Both the position numbers and the translations under genes were made by a program. Shown one piece after another: positions 21,336 to 34,079 of a stretch of 34,741 nucleotides of DNA. How positions within the stretch are numbered: position 1 is the first letter of the stretch; every line of letters begins with the position of its first letter. Below the pieces are notes generated by a model. It was not told the origin of the DNA. It searched no databases and was given only the letters and a program-made list of their open reading frames with translations. The stretch is from Mesaphorura yosii (taxonomy: Eukaryota > Arthropoda > Collembola > Poduromorpha > Tullbergiidae): assembly GCA_009869945.1 (NCBI GenBank), contig WIXG01000593.1, positions 1-34,741 of the forward strand, written 5' to 3'.

Positions 21336-24300
21336 TTAGGGATTAAGTATCGGTTGATTGGCTTCTTGTGGTTGACGGTCTCGCAACCAATCACAAATAT
21401 CTTGAATCTCATGAAACTTTTCCGGACTTGCAATGATGCTGTGACATGCCTCGACACGAAGCTGGTCAACTGACTTGTCTGCGAGGTAACCAATCACAGC
21501 GTAGCCCGAGTCGGCGGAGGAATTGACTAGTCTCCTCCCTTTGGGAGTCTGGAGCCTGTAGTGGTAGATGAGGGATTCGGACTCGTGCTCACACGAGACC
21601 AAGACTACGTACGTGCCTGATTGTCTCTCAATCTCGTTCGGGTTGTACTGTCGGTCAGTCACGAATTTAATATCCAAGTCGTTACCCGTCGCCATGTGGA
21701 ACATGAGGGCCAAATCTGCTGGTCCACCGTTGATGATCTCTCTCACCTTGACCATGGTCCTCTTGGACCACCGCTTGTCTGAATTCACAGTCTTTTCTCC
21801 TCTTTCCTGTTGCTGCTTGACCCTGGCAATGATTTCTCTTTTCTCCCGAACGATGGTAAACTCCTCAGCGCTGTAATTGTCCTGCACCTGGTTGTGGTTG
21901 TGGTCATATTCATCATTCTGAACGAGGAATGTTGTTGCTTGACCACTAGTAGTTGTAGTAGTACGGAAATTGAATCTGTCTTGAAGCTGTTGTGAAATTT
22001 CATCTACAATCCGACTTGCAGCTTGTGACATGACTGGAGAGACCAGGTACGAGTTGGCTACCTTTATTATCTGTCGTGTAACATGCCTGGTCACTATGTG
22101 GATGATCGGGGCCATTTCTTCCGTCTCCATTATGGTTTCTTGCTGGCGCTGGTCGGTCCAGTTCGGTTGCTTCATCCTGAGCTTGTGTTTCACCTCAGCA
22201 CATACTTTTCCAACAACGGTAGCAATTTGTGTGATTTCTGTCACCATTCCATTTGCCATTGTAATTCTGGTAAAGGAAGAGCCAAGAAAGTTGGGGCTCG
22301 AAAGGATTCCAGAACAGAGTGCTGACCCAACCGAATCCCAAGTATGAGCCAAGTCTGTTGCTTGTGAATTGATAATGTCTGTCATGACCTCCTTTACGTA
22401 CTTGAGCAACTTGGGTGACGGGGTGGTAGTAATCGTTGCCGTGGTGCCTACTCCAGGTTCCATTGTCACTTGCAAGTGCTCAAGCAACAGTCTCAACTCT
22501 TGATGATCTTGAAAATATCTTGTGACATGAAGCCCAACTTGTGTAGAGATGGAGTCTTCCACTTGGTCAAACCGGAAGTCAGGCAGTGTGTCTGCAAGAG
22601 ATTTAAAAGCCACGCTGTCTCCTGTCTCCGTCACTGACACGGTCATCATTTGATTTCCTGTAGCAACTGAACGAAAGTTTTCTGCAGCCAACTTGATGCC
22701 AGTTCCAAGTGTTTTTCCATTGACGAGGACAAGTAATGCGGTGAGAAAAGGTGCCCTGGATCCGATTGTTTCGACTGTCCCCACTGCAGTTCGTTGCATT
22801 ACTACGACACTCTGTGCCGCATTTTTTAGAGTTGAAAAACCAAATGACGTTGCACAAAGTAGTAGACTCACAGCCTACAAATCAAAGCCATAAATTTATT
22901 ATATAGCGAGTGGATCAGATTTTGAGCCTCCGTTCATCATTACCTTTTGTAACCTGTACTCGCTCCAACTAAATTCCCTGCTTGAATAAATACGTTGAGC
23001 CGTAAGGAGGTCGGAGCCACCTTCAATAATTAAGCCCATGCCTGCAGAAGCCCCGAGCCCACTGTAAATGAGCCCTGCACCTGCAGCCACCTGCAGCGCT
23101 GCCAGCCCCATGACCCCCGCCAGCGAAACCCACGGGACAAATTGGCGCTCGTTGAATGTGACTAGGAGGTGGAGCCCGCGTGAACGCAAGTCCCTCAATT
23201 CAGAAAGCGGTGGGGACACATCTCCTGAAAAAAGTTGTTCCAAGTGCTTCATTTCCGTCTGTTGAATGTCCTCTTGTTCAATATCCGCATGATCGAGTAG
23301 TTGGGAAGCCGTTCCACGTGACAAGTTGTGAACCTGTAGTACAATCTCCGCCTTGAATTGCCGCAACATCGGAATGATTTTCCTCACTCGTGCTTGATTT
23401 AATTTCGAGAACCCGACTGTCAAGCCCTCCGCCTTAAAGAGAACACCTTCCCAAGCCTCCGTGAGTAATTTTCGATCCTTTTTGAGTCCATATAACACGA
23501 TTGAGTCCATCTCTTGGCCTAAATTCACATTCACATAGTTTAATGAGTTTGCGGACGCGAGGGATGGAAGTGATGTTGAGAAATTTGACGGTAAGGTCCT
23601 GCTCCGTGCAATCTCTGAGTATCGACTCCAACTTGATTCGCTTTGCCTCCATATCCTGCTGTCCCCTATTCAAGTCGTTGAGAATCCCACGTGCATTCTG
23701 GCCGAGGTCGTAGTGCAGTTCAACTGTACAGCCTAGACTGGCGTCTTGCATGGCATCCTTGAGCAGGACGCCTGCCACGTCCTTTTTCCCACCACAAAGT
23801 TCCAGCGTGTAGCTTTTGACGGGCAGTGCGTCCAGTTTTTGAAGTAACTCGCCCACCTGTTCGTCCCGAATCTCAAGATCCACTCTTGACTTAACAATCA
23901 TGAGTTCCTTCGACTCGATTATTGCTTTCAAATTTGCTTTTAGGCACGTGACCGAGTAACTGACGTCTGGTAACTTGCTGCCGTCCGGATTGTGACCTCG
24001 TGCCCGGCGACTCCGTCCCATGTTGATCAGAAGCTTGTAGCCTGCCTCCGCTAAACTGTCTGTGTCTGCAACGTCAGCAGATGGAATGGTATTCAAAGCC
24101 TGATCACGTCCTCCACCCAAGTCCACGTTGTACGTGAGTGAATGGAATTTGAGGTCGAAAGAATCCCAATTCTGCCGCTGCCACTTGTATCCAACCAATT
24201 CCCGTGGCCTTTCTTGCAAAAATTGTTGATCGAGAACGTGAACAATGCTCGTGTCTGGTCCATTACACTTGCAGTGGACTCTTCGGAGTGATGCTTCCGT

Positions 24301-27300
24301 AATGTTGATGTTAAGTTGAATGTTGTTGAAGACGGTACCCAACATGTTGAATTTTTCTGTAAGTTGTTCGAAAAGTGCGTGGTTCGTTCCATGTCTCTGT
24401 TGTACAAGCATCTGTAGTACGTTGATCATGGCCATTTCTTCGTTCAGGAGCGGTAGGGCCTTGTGGAAAGCTGCGAGGGCATCTTCCTTGTAACCTGCTT
24501 CGTGTGTATTGGAGCGTAATGCATTCCCACGGCCTTTGAGTAGCACGTAAGCTTGTCCAATGTGTGCTGCTGCAGCAAACTTAGGGTCAACGCTGATCGC
24601 TTGTGCATAGTACTCGTATGCCTCCTTCAGCCGCCCATCCAGCATCCAGTCTTGACCATAATCGTGATTTCCCAATTGTATAAAGTAAAATACATTTGAA
24701 CCAAGCAACTTGGCCAGATCAGCAGCGGCGTCTCTCTTAATCTCTTCCTCAAACTGGTCATACTGCATGACTGCTCTGTCGGCGTCCATTTCCTCCAGTT
24801 CCAGGCGGCGGAGAAACATGGCCCACCTCTCCTCAACAGCTTGTAGGACGATCGTCTCGTGTGCAGAAGGGACCTCTCTTCCCATGATCAGTTTCCTGGC
24901 CACTTTTCCCAACATGGACCTTTCCCGCTCACGAGTGTTATACCGAATTGCTTGAAATAGAGCACAGAATCTTGTAAATAGCTCGTCCTTTGTACGAATG
25001 AGGTTCAGTTCCGTCTTGCGAAATATGTCCAGCATCAATCGCTCAGTCTTGTCTCGTCGTTTCAACAAATCCTTCGCGTCCTTCACTTGCTGATGCTGCT
25101 GTACATCTTTGCCGTCCTCCACACTTGCCGCACACACGACGAGTTGACCACTGCCTTTCGCACCCTGACGTGACGTCCGTCCCAAAGCCTGCTTCTCCAC
25201 ACGCACACTTTCAGGTAAAAAGGTGAGTATCACATGCAGCCCCCCATGCTCCTCAATCTCGTTGGTCTTGATGTCAGTACCACGTCCTGCGAGGTTCGTG
25301 GCTACAATGACGTCCCCTGGGTGCACTCGTTCAATGTACTTTTCCTGGTGTTGGTGGCTCCTTGCGTACAGCTTGACCTGTTCAGGCTTCATTAACCGCC
25401 GTAGAGTCCTGCTGACCAACTCTGCTTTGTGAATCGTTTCACAAATGACCAGAACCCCACGACCCTTCTCCGTCTCTTCCAGTACACTGGCGAGCACTTC
25501 GCGTAACCAAGATTCGTCGTCAATGGCCACCACATCGGGGTAACGAATATGCCTTCGTTCATAGATATCTGGTACCTCAACCACTTGCACATTGTAAACT
25601 TCAGAGAGTACTTGACGCCCATGCTCTGCCCCTATCGTCCCAGTAAAGCCAAGCAAGTTCCTACCATACTTGTGAAACATGGCCATGTTGGAAAGAAAGT
25701 TGGTGGTCACCGTCTCCGAGACCACACGCAAGTGATGTTTGATTTGGAGAAACTGGTGCAGTCCGTTGTTCCAGTTCGTACTCTTTTGCACGACGCCAGT
25801 CGTTCGGTAGTCGACTGGCTTGATTTGCCCCAAGTCTACAATGTAGTGTATGTTTTCCTGGAACAAGAGTGCGGTGAGGGCACTGTCGACCCACTTGCTG
25901 ACTTGTGTCTCGGCAAAATTCTGAAGACATTTCGGTAGTTGAATTCCGTCGCCGCCGCCTTTCTGTTGTTGTTTCGTTGCTGCTGATACGGGCGTAGTTG
26001 GAGAACGTGAAATCAGGCGCCGAGTAAAGTCACACAACTCTGTTCGTACAAATCCCTCAATATCTTTGATCGGGTAGATACGAGCAGCGTTCAGGTCACC
26101 TCCGCCAACAATGTATGCCAGAAGATTGTCAATGGTGAGTATAGCTTCAGAGTTTTGATCTGCAAAGACGTACGTCAGACGTGGCGCGTTGTCATCTTTG
26201 TCCTGTACAACTTGTCTGACCTCTCCATCAAGAAAGTACATTTGTCCATGTAGTCCAAAGAGATGTGTTTTGAGGTACGTGAGTTTCTCCCAAATAAAGT
26301 GATAGAGTGTATGTAAGAGGTCCATACCAGCCAGAGAGGATGAGAGCCGTGCCAATTTCGAACTGTCGTCGATAAACATTGAGTCGACCTCGTCAACGAT
26401 TGCGAAATCTGTCCCACGCCCACCAAGTGTCCCCAAGTCACTGTACGAGTCTCTCAGGTGGTCAAACTGGAACTGAGCGCAGTCACCGTATACAATGTTC
26501 TTGGTGTAGCATGTCTTAGGTCCTGCCACGTACCAACTTGTCCTGTCCTCGTTATGGTCACAAGTAATGCCAAATAGTCCGTAGAACTTCCTCCATTCTT
26601 TTGCATCTCGTTCAGCCAAAATTCCACTGCTTGTGTACACGTCTACGGTGCAACCTCTTCCCAGGCAATGGACCATGCTCAGCACTGCAATGATGGCTGA
26701 CTTGCCTGAACCTGTGCTCACTTGCTGTAACAAACCCTGTGCACGTTCCGTGCTGCCGTCCTCAATCGCCAAAAGACATGCTAGTATCTGTAGATGAGTA
26801 AGTTCGAAGCTTTTGTCAAAAGTCACGGCCCGTTTCGCTACGGCCAGTGCCTCCAACCCAAACTGACCCCAGTCCAGCTCGCCACATTGTTGCCGTGCCC
26901 GTACTTCGTCACTCCATACGCCAAACTCTGTCTTACCCCAGGTTTTAATCTGAGGAACCTTGCGTGTGACCAACAGCTTACTGGTCACTTCCCCACTCTT
27001 GATCACGTCCAGCCATGTCGTGAACTGTGCAGAGTCCAGGCTAGGCGATGACGGGGACTGGCGGCGGGTCAGCATGTAGCCAGTGTTGAGGTGTATAAAC
27101 TCATGCACAAGTTGTGCCACCGTCTTCTCCATGGTATGTGATGCAAAAGTGAGATCGTTGACGAGCTTATTACACGTGTCAATCGCTTCTCGTGTGTTGC
27201 TCCACTTGGAAGAGGGCAAGACGTCAGACAAAGAGGTCAAGAGCTGACTGAAGCGGAGCTCAGGCAGTGAGAAGTGAAATACATGCGAGATGATGCGCTC

Positions 27301-30300
27301 GAAGATGTACCGAGCTTGTTGTCTACCGCCGTTCGCCGTCGTCGTCCTTCTAATGCACACTTCGGCCAGTTTCAGCAATTGACTCAGTTGCAAGTTGTCA
27401 CCATTGTTCCGGAGGAGGCAGGCGCGCAGATGTGCCTCAAGTCGTTGCTCCTGCGTGTCATTCGTACTCTTTGCCGTTGTTTCTGTCGTCGTAAACATTC
27501 TAATCAAGATTTTCACCTTTAACCAGACACATACTTGCCGTAAGGATTTGACCTTGGCTTCAGGTAGGGCAAAGTCAAGTTCACGGTCCTCTACGCCCTG
27601 ATCTCCACTAAAGTCGCCTAGTAATTGAGCTAGTTCTTGTACAGTCTCCAAGTCCTCGACTACGTCTACTGCTGTCAATATGTCCAATATGACTTTTGGT
27701 GCTCCGACACTCTCGCATAGCTCCTTTGCCACAAGAGCCACAGACCCCGATGACACTAATTGGCTACAGGCGAGTTTTCTCGTGATTGTTTGTGTCAGTA
27801 CGCAGCGAGTCAGCGCAGTCACGGCATCGCATCCTTCAGCATCGAGTGCTCGTGTCGCCTCGTCAACAGAGGCAAGCAGCGTAGCAAGGGTCACGCAAGT
27901 AAGGAAATGTGAGCTTTGGAAGCACCTGGAAGCGATGCGTGTAGTCAACGTATGTCCATCTTCAGTCCCAATACTTTTATACAGTCTCGAAAGTGCAATG
28001 GCCAACTCAATCTTGCCGTTTTCTGTCCTGTTCCCAAATTTGGCAATCCAATTCGAAATGGAGAGTACTTGCGCCCATTTGTGGCGCTCCATTCGGAATT
28101 TACGGAGGCACTTGAGGTCCCAACAATCTAACGAGTACAAAAGGAGGAGGAATTTACGGTTGAAGGCGACGTCCCTTTCAATCTCGGCCCTGGCTTGTTC
28201 CTCCGTGTCAAATATCTGCTGAAAGACCTGGCGGGTCACCTGTTCAAGTTGAGACGGTACCGAAGCCGCTCCTTCACCTTCCACTCCAAGTAGGTTGGCG
28301 TTGAGCATCGTCATGAGAGCTTCGAGCGATCCATGTCGTAGCGTTGAAGGTAGTTGCCCATGTCCTTGACCGCCCAGTAGCTTGAGGATCAGTTGTACTG
28401 TTTCGTCGGGAATCTGTGGCGGCTCACCGCCGCTGTCCCGACGATTAACACACGCCTGTATTAGCTTACTGATGCAGCCAAGCACCAACACCTGCTGCTG
28501 CTCCTGATCTTGACCAAATTTGGAAAAGAGGGCCGTCAGTTCCCGCAACATTTTAATCTTATCTTGCCAGCTGCCATGTACCACCATACTTGAGTAGGCC
28601 ACGAGCACAACACTTGAAACTGCACCCCCTTGAGTGATAATGGCATGTTCAAGGACGGAAGTCAGTTTTGACAGTTGTTGGGATGTTATTGTTGTTGGTA
28701 ACACGGGAGAGGCGGCGAGGAACGAGCTGGACAACAAAATTGCAATCTCTGGCGTAGACCACAGCTTCTCTTCGTCTAGCTTCAGGAAGAGGGTCATGAG
28801 TTCAGTCCCGATTACGTTGCCATGGACTCCTGGCTGTAATTGGGCTAGAAATTGATCACGGAAGGTCGTAGCAGGGTCAGGGTCGTCGTCCTCTAGTCTG
28901 GCGTGGTCAGTGTAGGCCAACAAGAGTTTAAAGAGGTGTAGTTGTGCTCGAAGTCCTTCAGACATGGACGGCGGGTTCCTGTTGTTCTTGAGTACCTCAA
29001 GCAAGACTTCTAGGGTAATGAGGGAGTTGAGGTCAGTCTCCAGATGCGGTACAAAATGAGGTGAGAGTGGTACACCTTCCCTCAAGCTCTGCACGAGTAT
29101 CTTATAACTCCTGTTTCGTACTAAAAGTGAATGCTTGTGAGTGACCATTGCGAGAGCAACAGCATCCAACACCTGGGAGCCTAAGTGAGCTTTTGAGTGG
29201 TATGTAAGGACCACGAGCAGGGCTCTCTTGACGAGGCACAGCTCTTGGTTACTTGCTTGTGTGATAATCTTGGCCAGACGGTCCTGACATGCTTCCAACT
29301 TAAAGATGTGCTCTGTTGTTGCAGCGTCGTGAACGACGGCGTCCTCCTCCTCGGTATCTCCCTGAAACTTGAATGTGATTTTGAAACCTTTCCGTGGTTG
29401 CGGTTGGTGGTCCTCCTCACTGTGCTCGGTGGATCCGCGCTGCTGCCTGTCTGATTGAGTGTCGCCGTACCCAAAGCGTAAGAACGACGTGCCTGTGCCT
29501 GTGTCTGGTGGTGGCGTGTCTTCGTCGTCGTAGGAGTCCTCACTCGATGACGATGACGGTGACCTACTGCTCTGGTCTATATCTGCATCAGATTCTTCAC
29601 TCGAAGACGCCCCGCCTTGCCACAACTGCAGGCTGCTGCCATTCTCAGCCTGCAGCTCGTCCTGGTGGTGGGGCTCTTGATCTGCCTCTTCCTCTTCCTT
29701 CTCCTCCTCGTCACAATCCCCAATATCATCGTCATTGAGCTGGAGCAAGCCCTCCAAGTGCCGCAAAAACGTGTCATCAATTACGAGCAGTACATCTTGT
29801 ACAAAGGCGAATTTAGTTCGAAGTGTGTTTGGTAACCTGGCTTTGTTATGCTCCATGAAATCGACAATCTTGCCTCTGACCCGTGAACTGGTGTCTTGTG
29901 CGCATTGGATCTGGAACAAAGCCTCGAGGTCCTGCGCTGAACAGTATTTGGCCCCATCCCAATTGATGGCGAGTAAACTCCGTAACGCCACGTCTCTCAC
30001 TGCCATGGCTTGTTGTTCGTCTTTGACCTCGGCGTCAGGGGTGGCGGCTCTCATCGCATCATTGAAAATTTGATGAAGAGTGACCATCGTGCTTCGGCTA
30101 AGGTTTTGGTTGACCCCTAAACCACGTAATGCGTCCAGAATCTCGAGCTGCTCTCCCAGCGACTGCGACTGCCTGTTCATATCCCAAAGATTTATGAATT
30201 TGCTGGTAATCAGCTCAGCCATTGGCAGCTGTGACTTGTGTGCGACGATGGTGAGCAGTCTCCGGACCATAGCTGCTCTCTCTGCTTCAAGTCCTTTTAA

Positions 30301-33300
30301 TTGCATCTCGTTTCCGGTGGTTGACTTGCGTAATGTCGTGCAAAAGATTGTGCTGACTTGGCTGATGAAATCTTGGTGCAGCAAGGTTGCTTGGTTGTTG
30401 TTTGCTATGGCAATCGACAGTGCGAGAATAGCACAGTTTGTCTGCAGTAAGTCGATTTGGGTCATCCGGAAGTTGATTACGCAATAGCCTCGCAGTACAG
30501 AATCGATGAGTGAGGTGGGAAAAGTTTGGTGGTTCTCTGCGGCATGTAAAAGACATTTCAATACTTCCGGTTTGCATGTGTTGTTAATCGTGAGCAAAAT
30601 TTCCGCCAGGTGGAGATGAACGTGTGACATGTGTAGGCCTGAACTGATGCACTTGGCCAAGGTTCGTAGCCCAGCATTGACAACATGGTGGGCCCTGACA
30701 TGCCTCATTTCTGTGGAGAGTCCAACATCACAAATCAGTTTGTAGACGACAGGGTGCAGCTGTTTCTCAAGGTTGGAAGGTGGGCGCGAGACTGCAGCGA
30801 GCAGGCGGATGGCAAGGAGAAAGAGGTCAACGTTTTGGAAAATGTGTTGATCCAAGTCTTGGTTCTGATTCACTTGCAGAAGCAGCCGGGCTGCAAATTG
30901 CCAGTCGTTGTTGAAATCTGACTGCTCTTGCGTAATGTTTCGCAGTGCCAACTCGAGCAATGGTTCAGAAACTGGAAGCCCAAACTTAGACAGAGTGAAG
31001 AGGATAAGGTTTGGCGCGGCTGAACTGCCATTTCCGCTACGATAAGCATTTTCTACAGCCTCCAAGCAGAACCGGGGTAGAGGACCCAAGACTTGTCCAG
31101 AGGAGACTTGTTTCCAGAGTGAGGACAAGATGATGGAGGCCACGCTCTGCTGCTCATGCTGATCTTGATCCTCATGCTGCTGCTGATTCAAGACAAGTGT
31201 TAAGAGGTGGAAGATGTCTTGTGAAAATGCGCAACGACTCGCCACTCTATGCAGTACTTGAAGGATCGGCATATTGACATCTGGCGCAAAGTCACGCCCA
31301 TTCAGTACAAGTTCGTCTCCTTCAAGTGCGTAGAGTTTGGGTAGCCAGTTGATGTGTTTATGACCAATTGAGTCAGGATGGTCATCATCACATGTTGTCG
31401 TCTTTGCAAGTTGAGTACAGTACACGGCAGTGCAATGAACTCGTATATCCGTGACCTGATCCAAAGTGTATGGACGAATATGGTCAAGCACAGTCATATC
31501 AAGCTCCTGCAGGCTGGAGATGACAAACAGGATTTCAGAGCAGAGGATTCGAGTCATTTTGTCTTGTGTTGGCGTACACAATGCCGAGACCGTGTCGGAA
31601 ATGAGTGCCTGGTCCACTCGCCGCCTGTAGGCACATGGAATTCGTAAGGTATTCACGCGTTTCGCAAAGGTCGAGACTTTACGGTGGATTATTGTAGCCA
31701 CGTAGGCGGAGATACTTGCTGTTGCCATTTTGTTGGAGGGAAGAGGAAGTTCCTCTTGCAGGTACACATGCCCTGCTTCATCGATGCAGTCTGTTTTGAG
31801 TAATCTGGACGATAGACGTTCAACTCCAGGAATGCAACTGACTTCATCGGAAAGTTTGGATAGGGTCACGATGATGAGTGCTTCCATTCGAGCTGCTTCA
31901 CGATTCGATTGGACCCCTCGATCCACGTTTTGGTTGCATAGGTCAAGAAGGAATGAGACAAGTTCTGTCGATGGTGGTACGTCGTCGGAGTGGTCAAGTC
32001 CATGTTTGTCTAGTGTGCGGAGAATACTACACAAGAGTGTGGTTCGAAAAATCTCGACTTGTGCCTCCGTCCACACCTCCACCCCCTTGGTTCGGGTCGT
32101 CGTCGGCAAGTCACCCCTGAAGCTGTGGGCAAACATGCGGGTGGTCCCTGCGACAAAGCTTTTGGTGGTGCCACCGTGTTCAGTTGAAGGACTTGCAAGC
32201 GGGGCCGACCCCGGGTCGTGGTAGATTTTGGCGTAGAGCAGGAGCCACTCGTAAGACAGACAACGACTCCCTGACAGTGACTGCAGGGCTTGGTCCACAA
32301 TCTCTGCAGCCAGTACGCGGAGTTTTGGTGCGTATATGTTCCTCTCATCTTGTACAATGTAGAGCATGCGCTCAACGAATCCATACTGATCCTCAAGTTG
32401 TTGACACCTCGATTCAATTACTACCTGCCTTATTATGAATTCCATGTACGACTCGAGAGTGTCCAGTGAATAATCCCTTGGGTTGCTCAAATGCTCCAAA
32501 GTGATGGGGAATGAAGTGTGCAGGTTGCTGTCGTCAAGGACGAAAATCGTCCACACAAGTCTCTTCATTTCTGCACTGCATTTCGGCGTCCGAATAAAGT
32601 CATTTAATGTCTGTTGCAATTCCTGGGATATTTTGCGTTCATTTCGTTGTACATGATTGCGGAATGCGGTCAGCAGATGAAGACGGCAGTTGGTGTAGTA
32701 GTTGTTCCAATCGTCGATCTGGAACACATTCATGGCCAGTGCGTGAATGACGACCTTGTCGATGGCTTGGTAGTGACTGACCCTGGCAAAAATCTCTCCA
32801 ATGTTAGTCATAGCCTCTGTATTCACAAGTATGTTACTGGCAGCATGTCGGATACCCGGGTTGGTCTTGTCCTTCAGCCATTCAAGGTCCACCTCCTTAA
32901 TCGTAACCTCGTTGACAGCTTTCTTCTTGAGCTTCGCAATGTCGTAACCCGTTGTCCTAAACCAAACACGGTCGCTACCACCAGCCGTCTGTTTCCTCGC
33001 AGGGCTAATCTCAACTTCAAGGTTTAGTTGTTGCACCAAACTTGATTTCTTGGTACTCAAGGCCTGCACGAGGCTGATACTTTGGATTTCGGTTTTTTCG
33101 GATCGGTTTTGTGTCCTTGTGGAGCTCACGGTCGTTTGTTGGGTTCGTACTGAGTCTGTGCGTACTGTCGGTCGTTCACGTCTAGTACGAGACTTGTGCA
33201 TCTCTCCAGTCAGCAGTGTCTCGCCGTTCATGTTGAAAATGTTGTCTTGACGACGACCCGCGTCTAGAGTTTGACCCGCAGCTGTATGTACAACATCGTC

Positions 33301-33942
33301 CAGGGATTCTTGTTTTTGAGGTGACGGTGGGCCACCTCCGCTCTTGGCCCAAGCTATGAGGTGTCTATCACTCTCTTCTCGACCAGTGGTGTCGACGAGT
33401 AACCGCACGTACTTTCTGTACTCAGACTCAAGTTGGGAATCGTACGAGTGCGACACGAGTGTTGCAATGAAGGCCTGGCATAGTTGTCGTAGGATTTCTT
33501 GCTCAAAGTATCCTGTTGTGTTGTCTACTGGCTGCAACTCGCCCTGAGTCACGTACGCCAACGATGTGGATGACTTGACTATTGACTTGATATATTGGAG
33601 GAGGTTGTCTGGTTTCACAAATGTGCTGTCGATTTGCGTCGCGTACTTTATCGCAGTCACGATCTGCAGATTGCACCGAAGACCATTGTAAATACTCTCA
33701 CCACCACTACCTATTTCAAGCGACGTCTTTAAATCCTCAAGTAAAAGAGGCGCAAGTTCCGACGGGAGGCCATGGCACCGTGCAAAGTGCTTAAGGCGGC
33801 CTGCGCATTCCAAAGAGTCTAGCTGCAGAAGAAACTTTGTAGCGGTAGAAGTCTCGTATAGGTGTAGCAGTTTTTCACGTGCGTCAGCCGAGCAATCAGA
33901 GTGAATATACTCGTGGAAGAAGCAAGTAAGATCCATCTCCAT
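21336..33942 (-). CDS. Giant SecA-domain ATPase with helical-repeat N-terminal region
   Basis: Exon 1 (33942-22944) is an 11-kb near-uninterrupted coding exon; a phase-0 intron (donor GTAATG, acceptor TTTGTAG) joins exon 2 (22874-21336, TAA). The product is about 4,178 residues, against 800-900 for bacterial SecA. Residues 1 to about 2,300 look like alpha-helical repeats, split by an acidic Ser/Glu/Asp linker at about 1,400-1,515. A SecA-type DEAD motor follows: Walker A STGSGKS (2409-2415), Walker B VDEVDS (DEVD 2517-2520), the AERDAKEW and GDCAQFQFDHLRD motifs, NNGLHQFLQIKH, GFTGTIG, AGRGTDI (2885-2891) and GRTSRQG (about 2921). A TPR-like segment (DGRLKEAYEYYAQAISVDP, about 3,100) and a Gly-rich hydrophobic stretch (about 3,606-3,638) follow. 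Near 23,540 the frame shifts by +1, so as written the ORF ends at 23434. Origin is probably an ancient transfer of secA. Substrate and cell location are unknown. Confidence 0.88.
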
Positions 33943-33959
33943 CTTGTTGTCTGTCTGTC

Positions 33960-34024
33960 CTGGAAATAGTTAAAAGCAGGCATCAGCATCTGTGGATGCA
34001 CCTGGCATATCCACTTAAGCATAC
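33960..34024 (-). other. 5' UTR intron of the SecA-type gene
   Basis: The - strand sequence CAAAG|GTATGC (donor after 34025) and AACTATTTCCAG|GACAG (acceptor before 33959) define a 65-nt intron like others in the window. The upstream exon is open in frame with the ATG at 33942 but has no in-frame ATG (GTG at 34079, TAA before it), so it is most likely untranslated. Confidence 0.55.
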
Positions 34025-34079
34025 CTTTGATGCTGGGAGACAATCGACTCCGCACCTGACCGCGTCTTGACCTGTTCAC

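Noticed and set aside
23505..23540. Mini-intron (GTGAATGTGAATTTAG) at the SecA-type frame change
   Set aside because: It is only 16 nt, and removing it would cut into residues (VNVNL) that fit the second frame.
27450..27530. Possible intron inside the giant exon (GTATGT ... GACGACAG)
   Set aside because: The 52-nt span would break a frame that is open and coding on both sides.
27680..28222. 180-codon + strand open frame opposite the SecA-type gene
   Set aside because: It lies fully antisense to a strongly coding frame. Long antisense frames are expected there, and its translation shows no motif.
31730..32224. 164-codon + strand open frame
   Set aside because: Also antisense to the N-terminal region of the giant gene, with biased composition typical of a shadow frame.
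34025..34079. N-terminal coding extension of the giant gene
   Set aside because: The frame is open across the intron, but the only start-like codon is GTG with a stop just before it, so the ATG at 33942 is preferred.
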